Part shown: positions 31,123-44,495 of the stretch, in pieces
Layout of the letters: each line of letters starts with the position of its first letter
Position numbering within the stretch: position 1 is the stretch's first letter
Assembly (NCBI GenBank): GCA_026168455.1
Contig: CM047426.1
Location: forward strand, 80,937,986 to 81,001,985
Source: Theocolax elegans
Taxonomy: Eukaryota > Arthropoda > Insecta > Hymenoptera > Cerocephalidae
DNA: 64,000 nucleotides
Reading direction: 5' to 3'
The notes under the pieces: model-generated
The model's input: the letters and a program-made list of their open reading frames with translations, nothing else
The model's database searches: none
Told to the model about the DNA's origin: nothing
Translations under genes and position numbers: made by a program

Positions 31123-33614
31123 ATCCATATAATAATATTTTACTTTATTGAAGTTAAAAATAAATTTAATTACTTCTTGACAAACAGATTCAAAATATGC
31201 TAATTACAATATTACAATATTCAAAATAAAGATGCTATAATAGTGGACGTGTAAAATCATATTAAGTTTTCGACTTAAGATAAATAATTGTATCTCTTTA
31301 CAAACCTAGTAGTTTTCATTCACCCAGTCGCTGTTAGTTTAGCAAGATCATATTTGCACATCCAAAATCCAGAAGTATTTTGAGTAATAATAATCTCTTG
31401 GGAGACATGACACTATAATGACATTTTCGGCTTATATACTGCAAGCATATATACAAATTTAAAATAATTGCTTAATTATATACAATACTTTCTTGAATAC
31501 ATTCACATTCCATCATCATCATGTCTTTCCACTTAATGATATCAAACGCTTTAAAAACGCCTGTGTTTAGAGTGGTGACATAAACCATTATTTAAAAATA
31601 ATAAATAAAAAATAAAGTACTTACCAACTTAGTATTGTGAAAGAATACAATCTAAAACAGTCGTGTACGAATTTTGTTTAATATTCGGGTTTTGAGAAAT
31701 TTTGATGTATTACTTGACATGAAATGATGTTTATTTTTATAAAGTTCAATTAATATTGGTTATTCAAATAAACTTAAATATAAGTGAACGTCAGAATAAA
31801 ATTTGTATATGTGTGTATATAGATATAATAATTTAATGAAATTTAACGAAATATAAATATTCCTTTATAATTGCAATATTGTATATATGAGTTGAATTTT
31901 TTATTATATGTATTCTGCAAGTATATACCAGCTTTTAATTAAAATCTGATCGATACATTTTTATATTTACGTTAAATATATATAGTATTTTTTACGCAAT
32001 CTATTGAATTACATAGATATATGGTAATCTTCGTTTATAAAACATTTTTTTATTTGAATTTACCCACTATTTCAAAACATTTTCAACCAAAATGGAAAAC
32101 TAACAATTAATATAGCACAATGACATAATAACAATTGGATATACGAATCTTAGAATAATAATGAATACAATCAATTTAATAGATTAAAAGAAATTTTCTA
32201 GTCTGTAACTAAAATTAGAATACTTACACCAAATAACAACAAGAACAACAACAACAACAATAACAATAACAACAATAAAAGCAAAACAAAAACAACACTA
32301 AGTTAGTCAATTTACGCAAGACATTAGACAAGACTGATCAAGTAACCAATCACACACGAGCGTACACAATAACCAACTTCACACAGGATGAAAATTAGCC
32401 CTTCAAAATTCGCCCTACAAACTAATTTAAGCGACTTAGAATACGAAAGCCCACTCAAAGGCGCGAAACACCGACATGACGCGCACGCCCTTTACCTGGC
32501 GACTCAAAGATCTCATCGTATATATATCAAGGGACGCGCCAGAGCGCTTCCAACACAAGTACCAGCTAGTGTGCGGTATTTATACTGCTCTGTTGCAAGT
32601 TTCAGTTTTTAAATAAATATCAGGAATTCAGTCTAATGTTGTTATATGTCAAAAAATTGTCGTAAAAATTTGAGTATTTTGAGGTCAGTTAAATAGGTGT
32701 TTTGGGTATTATTGACCATTTTTGGTTGAACGGCGAAAAATTTTTATTTTAATTTATTATTTCCTCGCGAAAAATAAGTACTGCAAAGAAATTGCATGAC
32801 GATTCTTTTTGCGCTTTTTGTGTAATTATTATTTCCTCGCGAAAAATAAGTACTGCAAAGAAATTGCATGACGATTCTTTTGCGCTTTTGTGTTTATTTT
32901 CCTGCGCCTCTTCTCACTATATATATATTAAATAAAAAAGATACAGAGCAACTGGGTGAATGTAAGAGTGTTAGAGGCCACAGACTTTTTCATCGGTTGA
33001 ATTGCACGTATCTATTCGCAAGAAAAATCGCAAAATCGCAACGAACGAGAATACGAAAAAGAGTGAAAGCGAACACGCGATGTCGTTTGTTTATAAAAAA
33101 AACTGTATAACCAAAATTGGTAATTAGAAAAGATTTTTAAAAATGATTTTAAATAATAAAAATGATAAGAATATACAACAAAAAACAATTTTACCTAACT
33201 ATATTTTTTTAATTTAAAACCTTTCAGTACTATATTTAAGTAATGAATAAAAGTTTAATTAAAGCATACATGTAAATCTATTGACACATTAAAATAATGT
33301 TAACGATAATGCTATCATGGCATAATAAACTATATTATTATAGAAATATTAATTATATAATACCCATTATTATTTTTATTATTATATTAGTAATCATTAT
33401 TTTAGTGAATATTACGGCTATTACAGTTAACCCACATTTAATGTTGTAAATATTATAATGTTACAATCAATTAATATGATTATAACAACGTATTTAAATT
33501 ACGTAATATTAATTATATCCATTTAGTCATTTGAGATACAATAAATTAATTAAATGGAAATATGTAATGTATTACATACATAAGTCTTACATTAATACTT
33601 AAGTAAATATAAAA
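31123..33614 (+). repeat. Large direct repeat, copy A
   Basis: About 2.49 kb, repeated at 34435-36850 with few differences. It contains a CAA/AAC-rich stretch (about 32237-32292), a GC-richer block (about 32380-32600) and a 72-bp internal tandem duplication (32754-32896) absent from copy B. The open frame at 32388-32612 (MKISPSKFALQTNLS start) is shared only in its first part with copy B and diverges by an indel, so coding is unlikely. I do not recognise the sequence as a known transposon. Confidence 0.9.
32754..32896 (+). repeat. 72-bp tandem duplication inside copy A
   Basis: The block around TTTCCTCGCGAAAAATAAG occurs twice in direct succession in copy A and once in copy B (near 36060). 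The two units differ by single bases in T runs. Confidence 0.9.
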
Positions 33615-34420
33615 ATGTATCGATCAGATTTTAATTAAAAGCTGGTATATACTTGCAGAATACATATAATAAAAAATTCAACTCATATATACAATATTGC
33701 AATTATAAAGGAATATTTATATTTCGTTAAATTTCATTAAATTATTATATCTATATACACACATATACAAATTTATCTGACATCACTATATTTAAGTTTA
33801 TTTGAATAACCAATATTTAATTAAACTTTATAAAAATAAACATCATTCATGTCAATAATACATCAAAATTTCTCAAACTCAATATTAAACAAATTCGTAC
33901 ACGACGTCTTTAATTGTATTCTTTCACAATACTAAGTTGTAAGTACTTTATTTTTTATTTTTTTTTTTAAATAATGGTTTATGTCACCACTCTAACACTG
34001 GCATTTTTAAGCGTTTGATATCATTAAGTGGAAAGACTATTCGATTTGAATGTATTCAAGAAAGTATTGTATATAATTAAGCAATTATTTAAATTTGTAT
34101 AAATGCTTGCAGTAAATAATCCGATGTCATTATACTGTGTCATGTCTCCCAAGAGATTATTATTACTCAAAATACTTCTGGATTTTGGATGTGCAAGTAT
34201 GATCTGCTAAACTACCAGCGACTGGGCGAATGAAAACTCTAGTTTGTATAGAGATACAATTATTTATCTTAGTCGAAAACTTCATATGATTTTACACGTC
34301 CACTAGTTATAGCATCTTATTTTGAATATTGTAATATTTGTAATTAGCATATTTTGAATCTGTTTGTCAAGAAGTAATTAATTTATTTTTAACTTAATAG
34401 AGTAAATATTTTATATGGAT
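33603..34420 (-). repeat. Inverted arm between the direct copies
   Basis: Reverse complement of the first ~840 bp of copies A and B. With the copy B arm (34435-35277) it forms a near-perfect palindrome with a 14-nt spacer (34421-34434). Landmark: the reverse complement of CCAGCTTTTAATTAAAATCT lies near 33640. Confidence 0.9.
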
Positions 34421-34434
34421 TATTGTCATTGAAT

Positions 34435-36850
34435 ATCCATATAATAATATTTTACTCTATTGAAGTTAAAATAAATTTAATTACTTCTTGACAAACAGAT
34501 TCAAAATATGCTAATTACAATATTACAATATTCAAAATAAAGATGCTATAATAGTGGACGTGTAAAATCATATGAAGTTTTCGACTTAAGATAAATAATT
34601 GTATCTCTATACAAACCTAGGAGTTTTCATTCGCCCAGTCGCTGGTAGTTTAGCAAGATCATACTTGCACATCCAAAATCCAGAAGTATTTTGAGTAATA
34701 ATAATCTCTTGGGAGACATGACACAGTATAATGACATTATTGGATTATATACTGCAAGCATTTATACAAATTTAAAATAATTGCTTAATTATATACAATA
34801 CTTTCTTGAATACATTTAATAGAAGTAGTCTTTCCACTTAATGATATCAAACGCTTTAAAAATGTCAGTGTTTAGAGTGGTGACATAAACCATTATTTAA
34901 AAAAAATAAATAAAAAATAAAGTACTTACTAACTTAGTATTGTGAAAGAATACAATTCGAAAGAGTCGTGTACGAATTTTGTTAAATATTGAGAAATTTG
35001 AGAAATTTTGATGTATTACTTGACATGAAATGATGTTTATTTTTATAAAGTTTAATTAAATATTGGTTATTCAAATAAACTTAAATATAAGTGAACGTCA
35101 GAGTAAAATTTGTATATGTGTGTATATAGATATAATAATTTAATGAAATTTAACGAAATATAAATATTCCTTTATAATTGCAATATTGTATATATGAGTT
35201 GAATTTTTTATTATATGTATTCTGCAAGTATATACCAGCTTTTAATTAAAATCTGATCGATACATTTTTATATTTACGTTAAATATATATAGTATTTTTT
35301 ACGCAATCTATTGAATTACATAGATATATGGTAATCTTCGTTTATAAAACATTTTTTTATTTGAATTTACCCACTATTTCAAAACATTTTCAACCAAAAT
35401 GGAAAACTAACAATTAATATAGCACAATGACATAATAACAATTGGATACGAATCTTAGAATAATAATGAATACAATCAATTTAATAGATTAAAAGAAATT
35501 TTCTAGTTTGTAACTAAAATTAGAATACTTACACCAAATAACAACAAGAACAACAACAACAACAATAACAATAACAACAATAAAAGCAAAACAAAAACAA
35601 CACTAAGTTAGTCAATTTACGCAAGACAAGACTGATCAAGTAACCAATCACACACGAGCGTACACAATAACCAACTTCACACAGGATGAAAATTAGCCCT
35701 TCAAAATTCGCCCTACAAACTAATTTAAGCGACTTAGAATACGAAAGCCCACTCAAAGGCGCGAAACACCGACATGACGCGCACGCCCTTTACCTGGCGA
35801 CTCAAAGATCTCATCGTATATATATCAAGGGACGCGCCAGAGCGCTTCCAACACAAGTATACCAGCTAGTGTGCGGTATTTATACTGCTCTGTTGCAAGT
35901 TTCAGTTTTTAAATAAATATCAGGAATTCAGTCTAATGTTGTTATATGTCAAAAAATTGTCGTAAAAATTTGAGTATTTTGAGGTCAGTTAAATCGGTGT
36001 TTTGGGTATTATTGACCATTTTTGGTTGAACGGCGAAAAATTTTTATTTTAATTTATTATTTCCTTCGCGAAAAATAAGTACTGCAAAGAAATTGCATGA
36101 CGATTCTTTTTGCGCTTTTTGTGTTTATTTTCCTGGCTCCTCTTCTCACTATATATATATTAAATAAAAAAGATACAGAGCAACTGGGTGAATGTAAGAG
36201 TGTTAGAGGCCACAGACTTTTTCATCGGTTGAATTGCACGTATCTATTCGCAAGAAAAATCGCAAAATCGTAACGAACTAGAATACGAAAAAGAGTGAAA
36301 GCGAACACGCGATGTCGTTTGTTTATAAAAAAAACTGTATAACCAAAATTGGTAATTAGAAAAGATTTTTAAAAATGATTTTAAATAATAAAAATGATAA
36401 GAATATACAACAAAAAACAATTTTACCTAAGCTATATTTTTTTTAATTTAAAACCTTTCAGTACTATATTTAAGTAATGAATAAAAGTTTAATTAAAGCA
36501 TACATGTAAATCTATTGACACATTAAAATAATGTTAACGATAATGCTATCATGGCATAATAAACTATATTATTATAGAAATATTAATTATATAATACCCA
36601 TTATTATTTTTATTATTATATTAGTAATCATTATTTTAGTGAATAATTACGGCTATTACAGTTAACCCACATTTAATGTTGTAAATATTATAATGTTACA
36701 ATCAATTAATATGATTATAACAACGTATTTAAATTACGTAATATTAATTATATCCATTTAGTCATTTGAGATACAATAAATTAATTAAATGGAAATATGT
36801 AATGTATTACATACATAAAGTCTTACATTAATACTTAAGTAAATATAAAA
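34435..36850 (+). repeat. Large direct repeat, copy B
   Basis: Direct copy of 31123-33614, offset about 3.3 kb at its start. Differences are mostly single-base changes and short indels. Beyond 36850 the sequence is unique. The matching open frame starts at 35686 but ends differently from that of copy A. Confidence 0.9.
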
Positions 36851-37925
36851 TTATGAACTATATACTACCATACAATACGATAAATAAAATAATTATTTTG
36901 AAGATGCAAATATATAGACTATATTTTTCATCGTGTTTTGATATTCTTCAAATTAGAAACAAATTCGAAAAGTTAATAATTTTTCATCCAGTCTATTGGA
37001 AATTCTTTTCATTGTTTATACGCTTGCAATCTAGCTATATAGAATTGAGTTACATGAAAAAAAAATTTTGATACAATCAAATATGCCTTTTGTTTTTTAT
37101 ATTTTCTACGAATATAAAATACTGCCAAATTGCCAATTTTAAACATTTATTTAAAAAACCCAAATCAGTTAAATCTGTATTGAAATAAGCTTTCTTGTCC
37201 TAGTTATGTTTATTTAAAGTTTACCCAAAATGAAAAAACAAACACGTTTTTTTACATTTTTAAATATTTATACTTTTGTCAATCGCAATATTTTATACCA
37301 AATTTTTGATAAAAGTCAATTATTGTAGGTAGAAAAAAAGACCGCATAGTTATTGCTTTGGATATTTTATTTTTGTAGGTATATATATTTACCCTGAGAA
37401 TATTCGCATCTTTTCAATTTTTGTGTAAAACTTATCAAATTACAAAAGCTCTTATATAGTAATTTCTTATTTTGTTAGCTATCGCAGGTAAAATCAATAT
37501 TTTTTCTGTAACAATTAGTACTATTATATGATGAAAACGGTAAATGTTTGTTAATACAACCAAATTTTGAACATTTAATTCCTATACTTATTCAAATATA
37601 TCGTTTCAAAATTCCATATATTAATAAATATTGTCAATATTCTTTTATTTGAAATAACGTAAATCAATAATAATTAGATACTTTTTGGTAAAGATACTAA
37701 TTAATTTTAGGTATGCCTCTAAATTCATAATCAATAAAAGTAAACAGTTAAACAAATTCTTAACGTGTAAGTATATTATTTTAAAAAAAAAAAGTTATTT
37801 TTTAAACTTTTTCTCAATTTCTAAATATTACATTGTTAAAAGAAAGTTAATAAATATAATTAATACAAAGTAACAAAGTACTTATGTAGATACAGCAGGT
37901 ATATGTATACAAGGTATAGAAGAAA
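36851..37925. other. Intergenic AT-rich DNA
   Basis: Nothing recognised. Short open frames (36853-37071, 37685-37873) are Lys/Ile/Phe-rich products of base composition. Confidence 0.6.
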
Positions 37926-37984
37926 ATGAACGCGCGCCGGTACACCTCTACGGAGTTGTCTCTCTCTCTCGGCGCGCGCGGCAG

Positions 37985-38019
37985 TTCAGTCTCGTGCCGG
38001 CTCTCGTCGGGAACGGTCG
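37985..38019 (+). promoter_or_regulatory. Core promoter: initiator plus DPE
   Basis: TTCAGTC at 37985-37991 matches the arthropod initiator TCAKTY with A+1 at 37988. GGTCG at 38015-38019 is exactly at +28 to +32 and matches the downstream promoter element RGWYV. There is no TATA box at -30, as expected for a DPE promoter. The surrounding 37930-38060 is a strong GC island (GCGCGCGCGG, CGGCTCGGAGCTCGC) in AT-rich DNA. Confidence 0.6.
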
Positions 38020-38268
38020 ATCGTTCGGCTCGGAGCTCGCTCGTACGGTCAAAGTGTGGTATATACCTTAAAAGTGATCGGTTGTGTGATGAGTATATAT
38101 ATATAATCTCTGAAGTGTCAGTTCGATACTAAAAAAAAAATTTTTTTAGTGACAAGTGATTATTATGTAAACATATACAAGTGTCGTATACATACAGAGT
38201 GCCAAATTTAAAAGGGGTTCAATTTCCAACTCTACGTGTAGGAGAATAGTTGTATTCGTCTTCGAACG
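37988..38268 (+). other. Candidate untranslated first exon of an unknown gene
   Basis: It runs from the predicted start to the strong splice donor GTGAGT at 38269. It has no long open frame in keeping with a coding exon; only tiny upstream open frames occur (for example at about 38089). It therefore looks like a 5' UTR exon followed by a long first intron, and the following 26 kb without genes would be intron. The identity of the gene is unknown because no coding exon lies in the window. Confidence 0.45.
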
Positions 38269-39089
38269 GTGAGTTGTATATATATACACACGCGTTTTCT
38301 TTGCCCTACGGGATTTTTCTATTTTGCGCGTCTTTCCGCGCGCACATAAGTATATAGCGCGCCGGTCATACCGGTTTTGACGTCCGGCACACGAACGCGT
38401 GACTCGGTTCGTTGAGCGCGCATGACTGGAAGTGGATTGTACACATTGTTTAATTAATGTTTAGATGATCATTACCGGGATCGTATTTCAATTATTCTTC
38501 GTTATTTATTACATGTACGTGTGTTTGGTGACAGCTAAACTTTCGTTGACGATTACCTTTGTTTTCCTGTCACTCTCTCTGTTATTAAGTTGTACGATAA
38601 TTACCCGATTTCTTAATGTGATCATCTTATTCTGCGAAATGGGTCAGGTTTAGGCAATATTTTACGCAGAAATAATTCGAGAAATTTAGATTTATCACAG
38701 TATACAGGCTACAATAGGTATTATTTTTAAATAATATTTGAGCGATTTTCAAATACTATAAACACCAACTTTGAAACTTAGAATTTCTCCACTCTAACTA
38801 ACTAATGAAAAATATTGCACACTCATTGTTATCACCACAATTGTTTGAAATATTCACTAAATTGGCAGTATAAATATGCAACTAATACTTGAATAACTAA
38901 TTTTTTATCACGGATACTAAACTAAAGTATAAATAAAAACAACTGAACGATTACGCATTAAAAAAGATATAGGTCGTTGTATAAGTTTTAATGATGCAAA
39001 CTTTAGATTCATTTGATTGAAGCTACGAGGTTATAAATATTATAATGCACATACGCATAGATTGTGCACGTATTCGTATGCATATAACG

Positions 39090-39122
<33 letters not shown>

Positions 39123-42100
39123 GCAGTTAATGTTTATAAATTAAACTACCATCGATTAAGGTTGGTAAATTTATTAATACATCGATTTATAAATTAGTAA
39201 TTTTGCAATAAAATGTAACAGTTCGTTACGCGTGACTCGATTAGTTTAGAAAATTGTTTAAATATATATATATAAATCTATTATGTAAATAATTGTCAAT
39301 GTATGTGCACTTCCCTGTTTCGAAGTATGTTGTAACTGAATTGAAAATGCGAGAGCGAATATAACTACCGGTAATTCAATATGATTTTAATACTGAATAT
39401 TGTGTCATTTACAAAATTAAAACTCTGTAAAAATATTAATGTCATTCCATTTGAAATCTTCCTACAAAAGCAAAATTAAACATATTTGATTCGATGCGTA
39501 CACGACAGCAAAAATTTAATCAATATTCGAATTTGAATAACAGACAGCGAGAAAACTTAATTTCGAGTTTTCAAAAGGAAGTTATCGGAGCTTTCGCAAC
39601 CAATTTTTTTTTTCTAAGCATATAGTTTTTTATTCGTGTCATGCAAACAATTGGAAAAGTAGTGGCGTAAATATAGTTGAAAATAAAGATGGGATAGGTA
39701 CACACTGAAAAGTATTAAAAAAATGTAAGTGAATAATTTTTAAAAGTTACAACTTTAAACTGCGGTTTTATTTTTCGAGCTTTATTTGACAACATATTTA
39801 ATGTCGATGTAATAAATCATTGCTTTCTATACTGGAACGCCCATAAATCACTATAAAGATTCTCGTTCACAATATATTTAAACGTACAACGCAGCTAACG
39901 TAAAAATCTAATCTAAATTATTAATTAACATAACACGCGAATTCTTCTCAACACTTTATTAAGAAACTTAAAAAACAACCGAGACTGCAGAGAGACTCGT
40001 ATAATAAACTGAAAAGAAGCAACGTAATTATTCGGTATGTAAATACGTATGATTTGTTGATAGTGTTAATAACTATGTATCTACAAAGTTTTATGACGTA
40101 GTCGACACCAAAAAAAAAAAGATACGGCTTAATGTTCGTTCGGGGTAGCAGGTAAGTAGTTGATAAGCGAAGTTGATGGTCAATTTTAGATAAGACGAAA
40201 CCCTGTGTGCAAAAGTTCTAGAGCCGTGTGTCAATAAAATATGCCATCATCGTAGAGAAAACACGAGAGGAGGGTTATAAATATGAGAGAGACTAACAAC
40301 TGTCCACTTTATACTATGATCGTAAAAACGTATACCTATATATAGGAATGTAGCATTCTGAAGGTTATTATAATGTTATTGCTTCGGTGGGAACTCTGGA
40401 TATTTTAGATGAATTAAAAAAATTTTTTATTACAATTGTAGACAATATTTTAATTTAAATAAATGTTTGTTTAAATTATTTATTCATTTTTGCGATCCAA
40501 GATTCGATTGTTACAAGATGACAAACTTCGGTTTTATGTTGATGTAAATTTTCATTGGCAATACACATTTACGTATATATATATACCATTTTCGTGAATG
40601 CAAATATTCTCCCAAAAACATAATAATTAATAATCAGAAGCACTAAATTGAAAATGCATACATAGGTATAGCTATTTGCTCTAATTACTGAACCGCGTCG
40701 ATGTCGAAATAAATTGCTTAATTAATGGTTCACTGAAACTGCATATAATTATTAATGTATAAGAAATAGTTTTGTATACACACACATTACAGAAAAAAAA
40801 AATTATTCAAAATCTAATTGTCCTTGCGAAGTTTATAATAAATATTTCTAATATAGAATCTAATATAATTAATTGTATGTTAATAATTTAATTTAATAAT
40901 AGATGTTTTATTAAAGATTGTGCGTATAATCACTTTAAGTAAATCCCTCGTTAAACAAGTACTTATTTTTTGGCACTTCTGAAATGCACAGAAGTTGATT
41001 AATCGATCAATTTAAAACGAGTTATAAAGATGAGAAATACGAGATTAATTTAAAACTGGTTGGTTGGTAAAATATATATTCGTGTGCGTGTGTGTATTTG
41101 TGTGTAGATTATGAGACCAGACATATGTAATTTGGAGAAGCGTATATATATAGAATGTTTACAGGTAAAGGAACCATATCGATCATAAGGGGAGATATGG
41201 CCGGAGTGTTAAAGCCGGAAGGTAAATAGAGATTGAGAGAAACATCGCTACAAATATTTGTATATACATATATAGACTTTGGAAAAAAAATTTACGATTG
41301 CTTGGTTTATGATTTTAAAAAATTTCTTTGAATCTCCTACAATTGTTACTATTATTCATAATGATAAAAAGCAATTATTGATCTTATTATTTACATATTT
41401 AATTGTCCTTATAAGTTTAAACGTACACTTAACAAATAGTACGTTTAGCATTGAACAATGCGCAAAAAAGACACGCAAAGTAAACCTGTGAACTACATTT
41501 TAAATTATCATTGCGCAATATATCAATACAAGAGACGTAGGTATAGTTTATAACCACTTATCTTTTTATAACGAAAAGAAATGAGTACAACGAACCAGTG
41601 AATTGTGAACAAGATGAAAAAATTAGCAGGGATAAGAAAGATGAAATAATGACTTGAAATTATAACTATGTAAGAGGGACCGTAGATTGAAAGACAAAGG
41701 TGCTATAAAGGAGAGATGCAATAATAAATGGAATTGAACAAGGATGGATTAGAGAACGGCACTTGAGATATATTGAATAAAAGAGATACGAATACACATA
41801 ATAGATAGAAGGCTTGGAGATATATAAATGATTGTCCGCGTGTGACGTTTTAGAACAGCAAAGTCATAGAGATGTTTAGATTTTCTTATAAAATAGTTTC
41901 AATCAAATGCTTTATTGTGCATATAGTTTTTGGTTAAAATATACAATTGTCAAATTTTATTTTTTTCAAATTTCATAATGCAACTTATCATTTTATTGTT
42001 TCGTCAATTGAACATTATTCATTGATACACGAACAATCTAAAGTAGATTTAATAGTTAATAATGCAAGATAAATAAATATAATAAATATATGAGTATAAA

Positions 42101-43428
42101 TATAACAAATGGTCAGGTATTCTATCTATCGAAAAATTTTTTCGAAAAATCGTTATGTAATGTAGTAGCATTTATCATTATATAAAGACGATAATTGATT
42201 AAGAAGATTGCATTCACGATTTAGTATTTTACTTGTAAAACTTGTAATAAAACGATTTTTTACTGTATTATATTATTGTACACGTCTTGTGGTTGAACGA
42301 CAGATCAGTATAAAACATAAAAATAAATAAATGTAAATGTTCTTAATATCAGAATCAATCTTTGCGTTTTAAAATAAAAATTTGAATAAAATATTTTTTA
42401 TAGTGAAAGTAAATATAAATATTCGTATGCTATACCGACAAAACTGCATTCGCATTGCATATGTTATACACATCATCAAACGTATTGTCCTTATTGCGCC
42501 TTGAAATAAAATAAACTGACGCGTTATCACAGGACACACCCACCCGAGCACGCATTTGAATTTTTTGTCATCCTTGATAATTCCTGCGAATGACAGGTAT
42601 AAAATATATACAAGATGCGAAGTAAAAAGAAAAAAAAAACCACACATAAGGGAGTGAAGAGAGAAAGATTCAAAAGATGGCCTCAGCGATGTTATCATCA
42701 GTTTCAGACCGAAAGCACTCACTGGCGGAAATAGGAAGAGAGATTCACCGGGTGGTGGCGCAGGTGTAGGAGTGTGGAGAAACGGTGGGTGGGAGGGAGG
42801 AGGTAGGAGGGAGGCAGACGAAGAAGAGTAAGAATGAAAAAGAGGTTCGCCATCCCATAGGATGGAGGTGGAGGGAGCTAACGGCAAAAACTGCGTTCAG
42901 GAAACTCTCCGGAGTGACATCGCGCTCACCGTTTTTCCCGCGAGGCATTGCCATTCTGTAAAAGTAGCTGCGAGATTTTGGCTCTTTCGAATCAACGGAA
43001 AATTGCTCGTTCGATCGTATATATTGAAGTATGTATGTTTATATATCGTAAATCAATATATACTGCAAAATTGTTGGATTTATTTATTTGATGCATGTTA
43101 TAAATCACCTAATTACTATTTTACGTTATATTGGTTACAAAAATTGATTTAGTGTAATGATCGACTTTATAAAAGAATAACGCATCGTTTATATAACTGT
43201 ATACTCATTAAAAATACATTTTTTATTTTATATTCTTTATACCGTACGACATTCGTCAAATATTGGGTGCGTTATTCACTTTAATTTCTACCTGACTGGT
43301 TATAATTTCTATTCGTAAAATAAATAATAGCCAAGCGAAAGAATAACCGTGTCTCGATAAAAGTGAGTTTTACGAATAAATATTGAACGCCAAGTTGATT
43401 TACATTTAAAAACAAATAGATATTATAT
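38269..43428 (+). other. Gene-free region, possibly first intron
   Basis: AT-rich, with a GC-containing tail of the island to about 38430 and an (AG)n microsatellite at 39095-39122. A purine-rich block lies at about 42660-42960. I see no coding exon; the open frames at 38465-38653, 41279-41491, 42369-42887 (-) and 42862-43152 have no support. Confidence 0.55.
39095..39122 (+). repeat. (AG)n microsatellite
   Basis: About 14 uninterrupted AG units. Confidence 0.95.
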
Positions 43429-44495
43429 ACACCTGTGTACAAAGTACACCGTATAAAAAGGAAACGTCTTTTTAATTTGCACGTTTAATCCATTTTAACT
43501 ATCGATAAATGTATATTCAATTTAATTATCAGTATAAAAATTTTGCGTAAAAATATTTATAATTTACACAAAACATTTAACAAGAAAATGGTATTTTTTT
43601 ATTACGAACCTTTTCACTTGAATGATGAAAACTATGTATAACTACATATTGTTCCATATGTATTTGTACAATGTCTGAAAGTATGACTTGTAATTAAAGT
43701 TTACGTAAAACATTTCACATATCAGTACGTGTTTAATTAAAAATATTCTTCAGCCTCGCTATTAATCCTGGTAGTTTGTTTTTATATACATATACCTATA
43801 TATCTTTTTTATATTTACCTGTGATTAGAATGTGTTGGAATTCTCTGAATATTTTTCAACTAGCAATTCGTTCAAATAGTGAGTCGCACAAAAAATAAAA
43901 TTAATTCACGAGAATACTTTAAACGTAAAATATTTTAACTTTCGTTTGCTGCACATCAATACGTTTAATCGAATATCTTTATTTATAATAATAATAGATG
44001 ATGCGTATATATACCTTTGAATAAACCGAAAATCATTAGGCCGATATTACACGCACTGCTGTAAATGATAGACTTACAAAATTACTCTTTTGCGTTTAAA
44101 CGCTATATGTATACCTTTATTATCCTTACAAACACCAATTAAAAGTAAATTCCCAGTAAAGGTCTTAATAAAAGTGATACTGTAACAAAGCTATTTATAT
44201 TACGATGGTATATCGTTACATAATCTTTATTAATCCAGTAATTATATGAATAAACATTTTGGATAAACATGTGTATATGCAGGTACCTATATATATATAA
44301 AGAATAAATTGTAAATCTCATAAACTTTTCATTTTCATCACAAAGCATGCATAATAATTATTGTAACATTTTTTATTTAGCAATAATTTGTATATAGCGA
44401 TGATCATGTTACACGTGTCAAGAATAGTTTTTAAAATGCACATTTTATACTTTATTGTTACAAATGATGATTGTATAGTATTACATACTATTAAT
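43429..44495 (+). repeat. 1.07-kb tandem duplication, unit 1
   Basis: Begins at ACACCTGTGTACAAAGTACA and is followed directly by a near-identical second unit. Differences are a few substitutions and indels, such as the length of TATATA runs. No gene recognised. The minus-strand open frames ending at 44139 and 45207 are copies of the same non-coding sequence and differ at their starts. Confidence 0.95.

Noticed and set aside
32388..32612. MKISPSKFALQ open frame, also at 35686
   Set aside because: The same start in two repeat copies, but an indel changes the C-terminal part; no conserved protein signal, so more likely repeat sequence.
37926..38132. Ser/Arg-rich frame at the 38-kb GC island
   Set aside because: It spans the predicted transcription start, so it cannot be translated from that promoter; composition explains it.
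42369..42887. Minus-strand open frame of 172 codons, the longest in the window
   Set aside because: Its N-terminal half comes from the purine-skewed block (Pro/Ser-rich) and the rest from AT-rich sequence; no domain, and no sign of codon bias.
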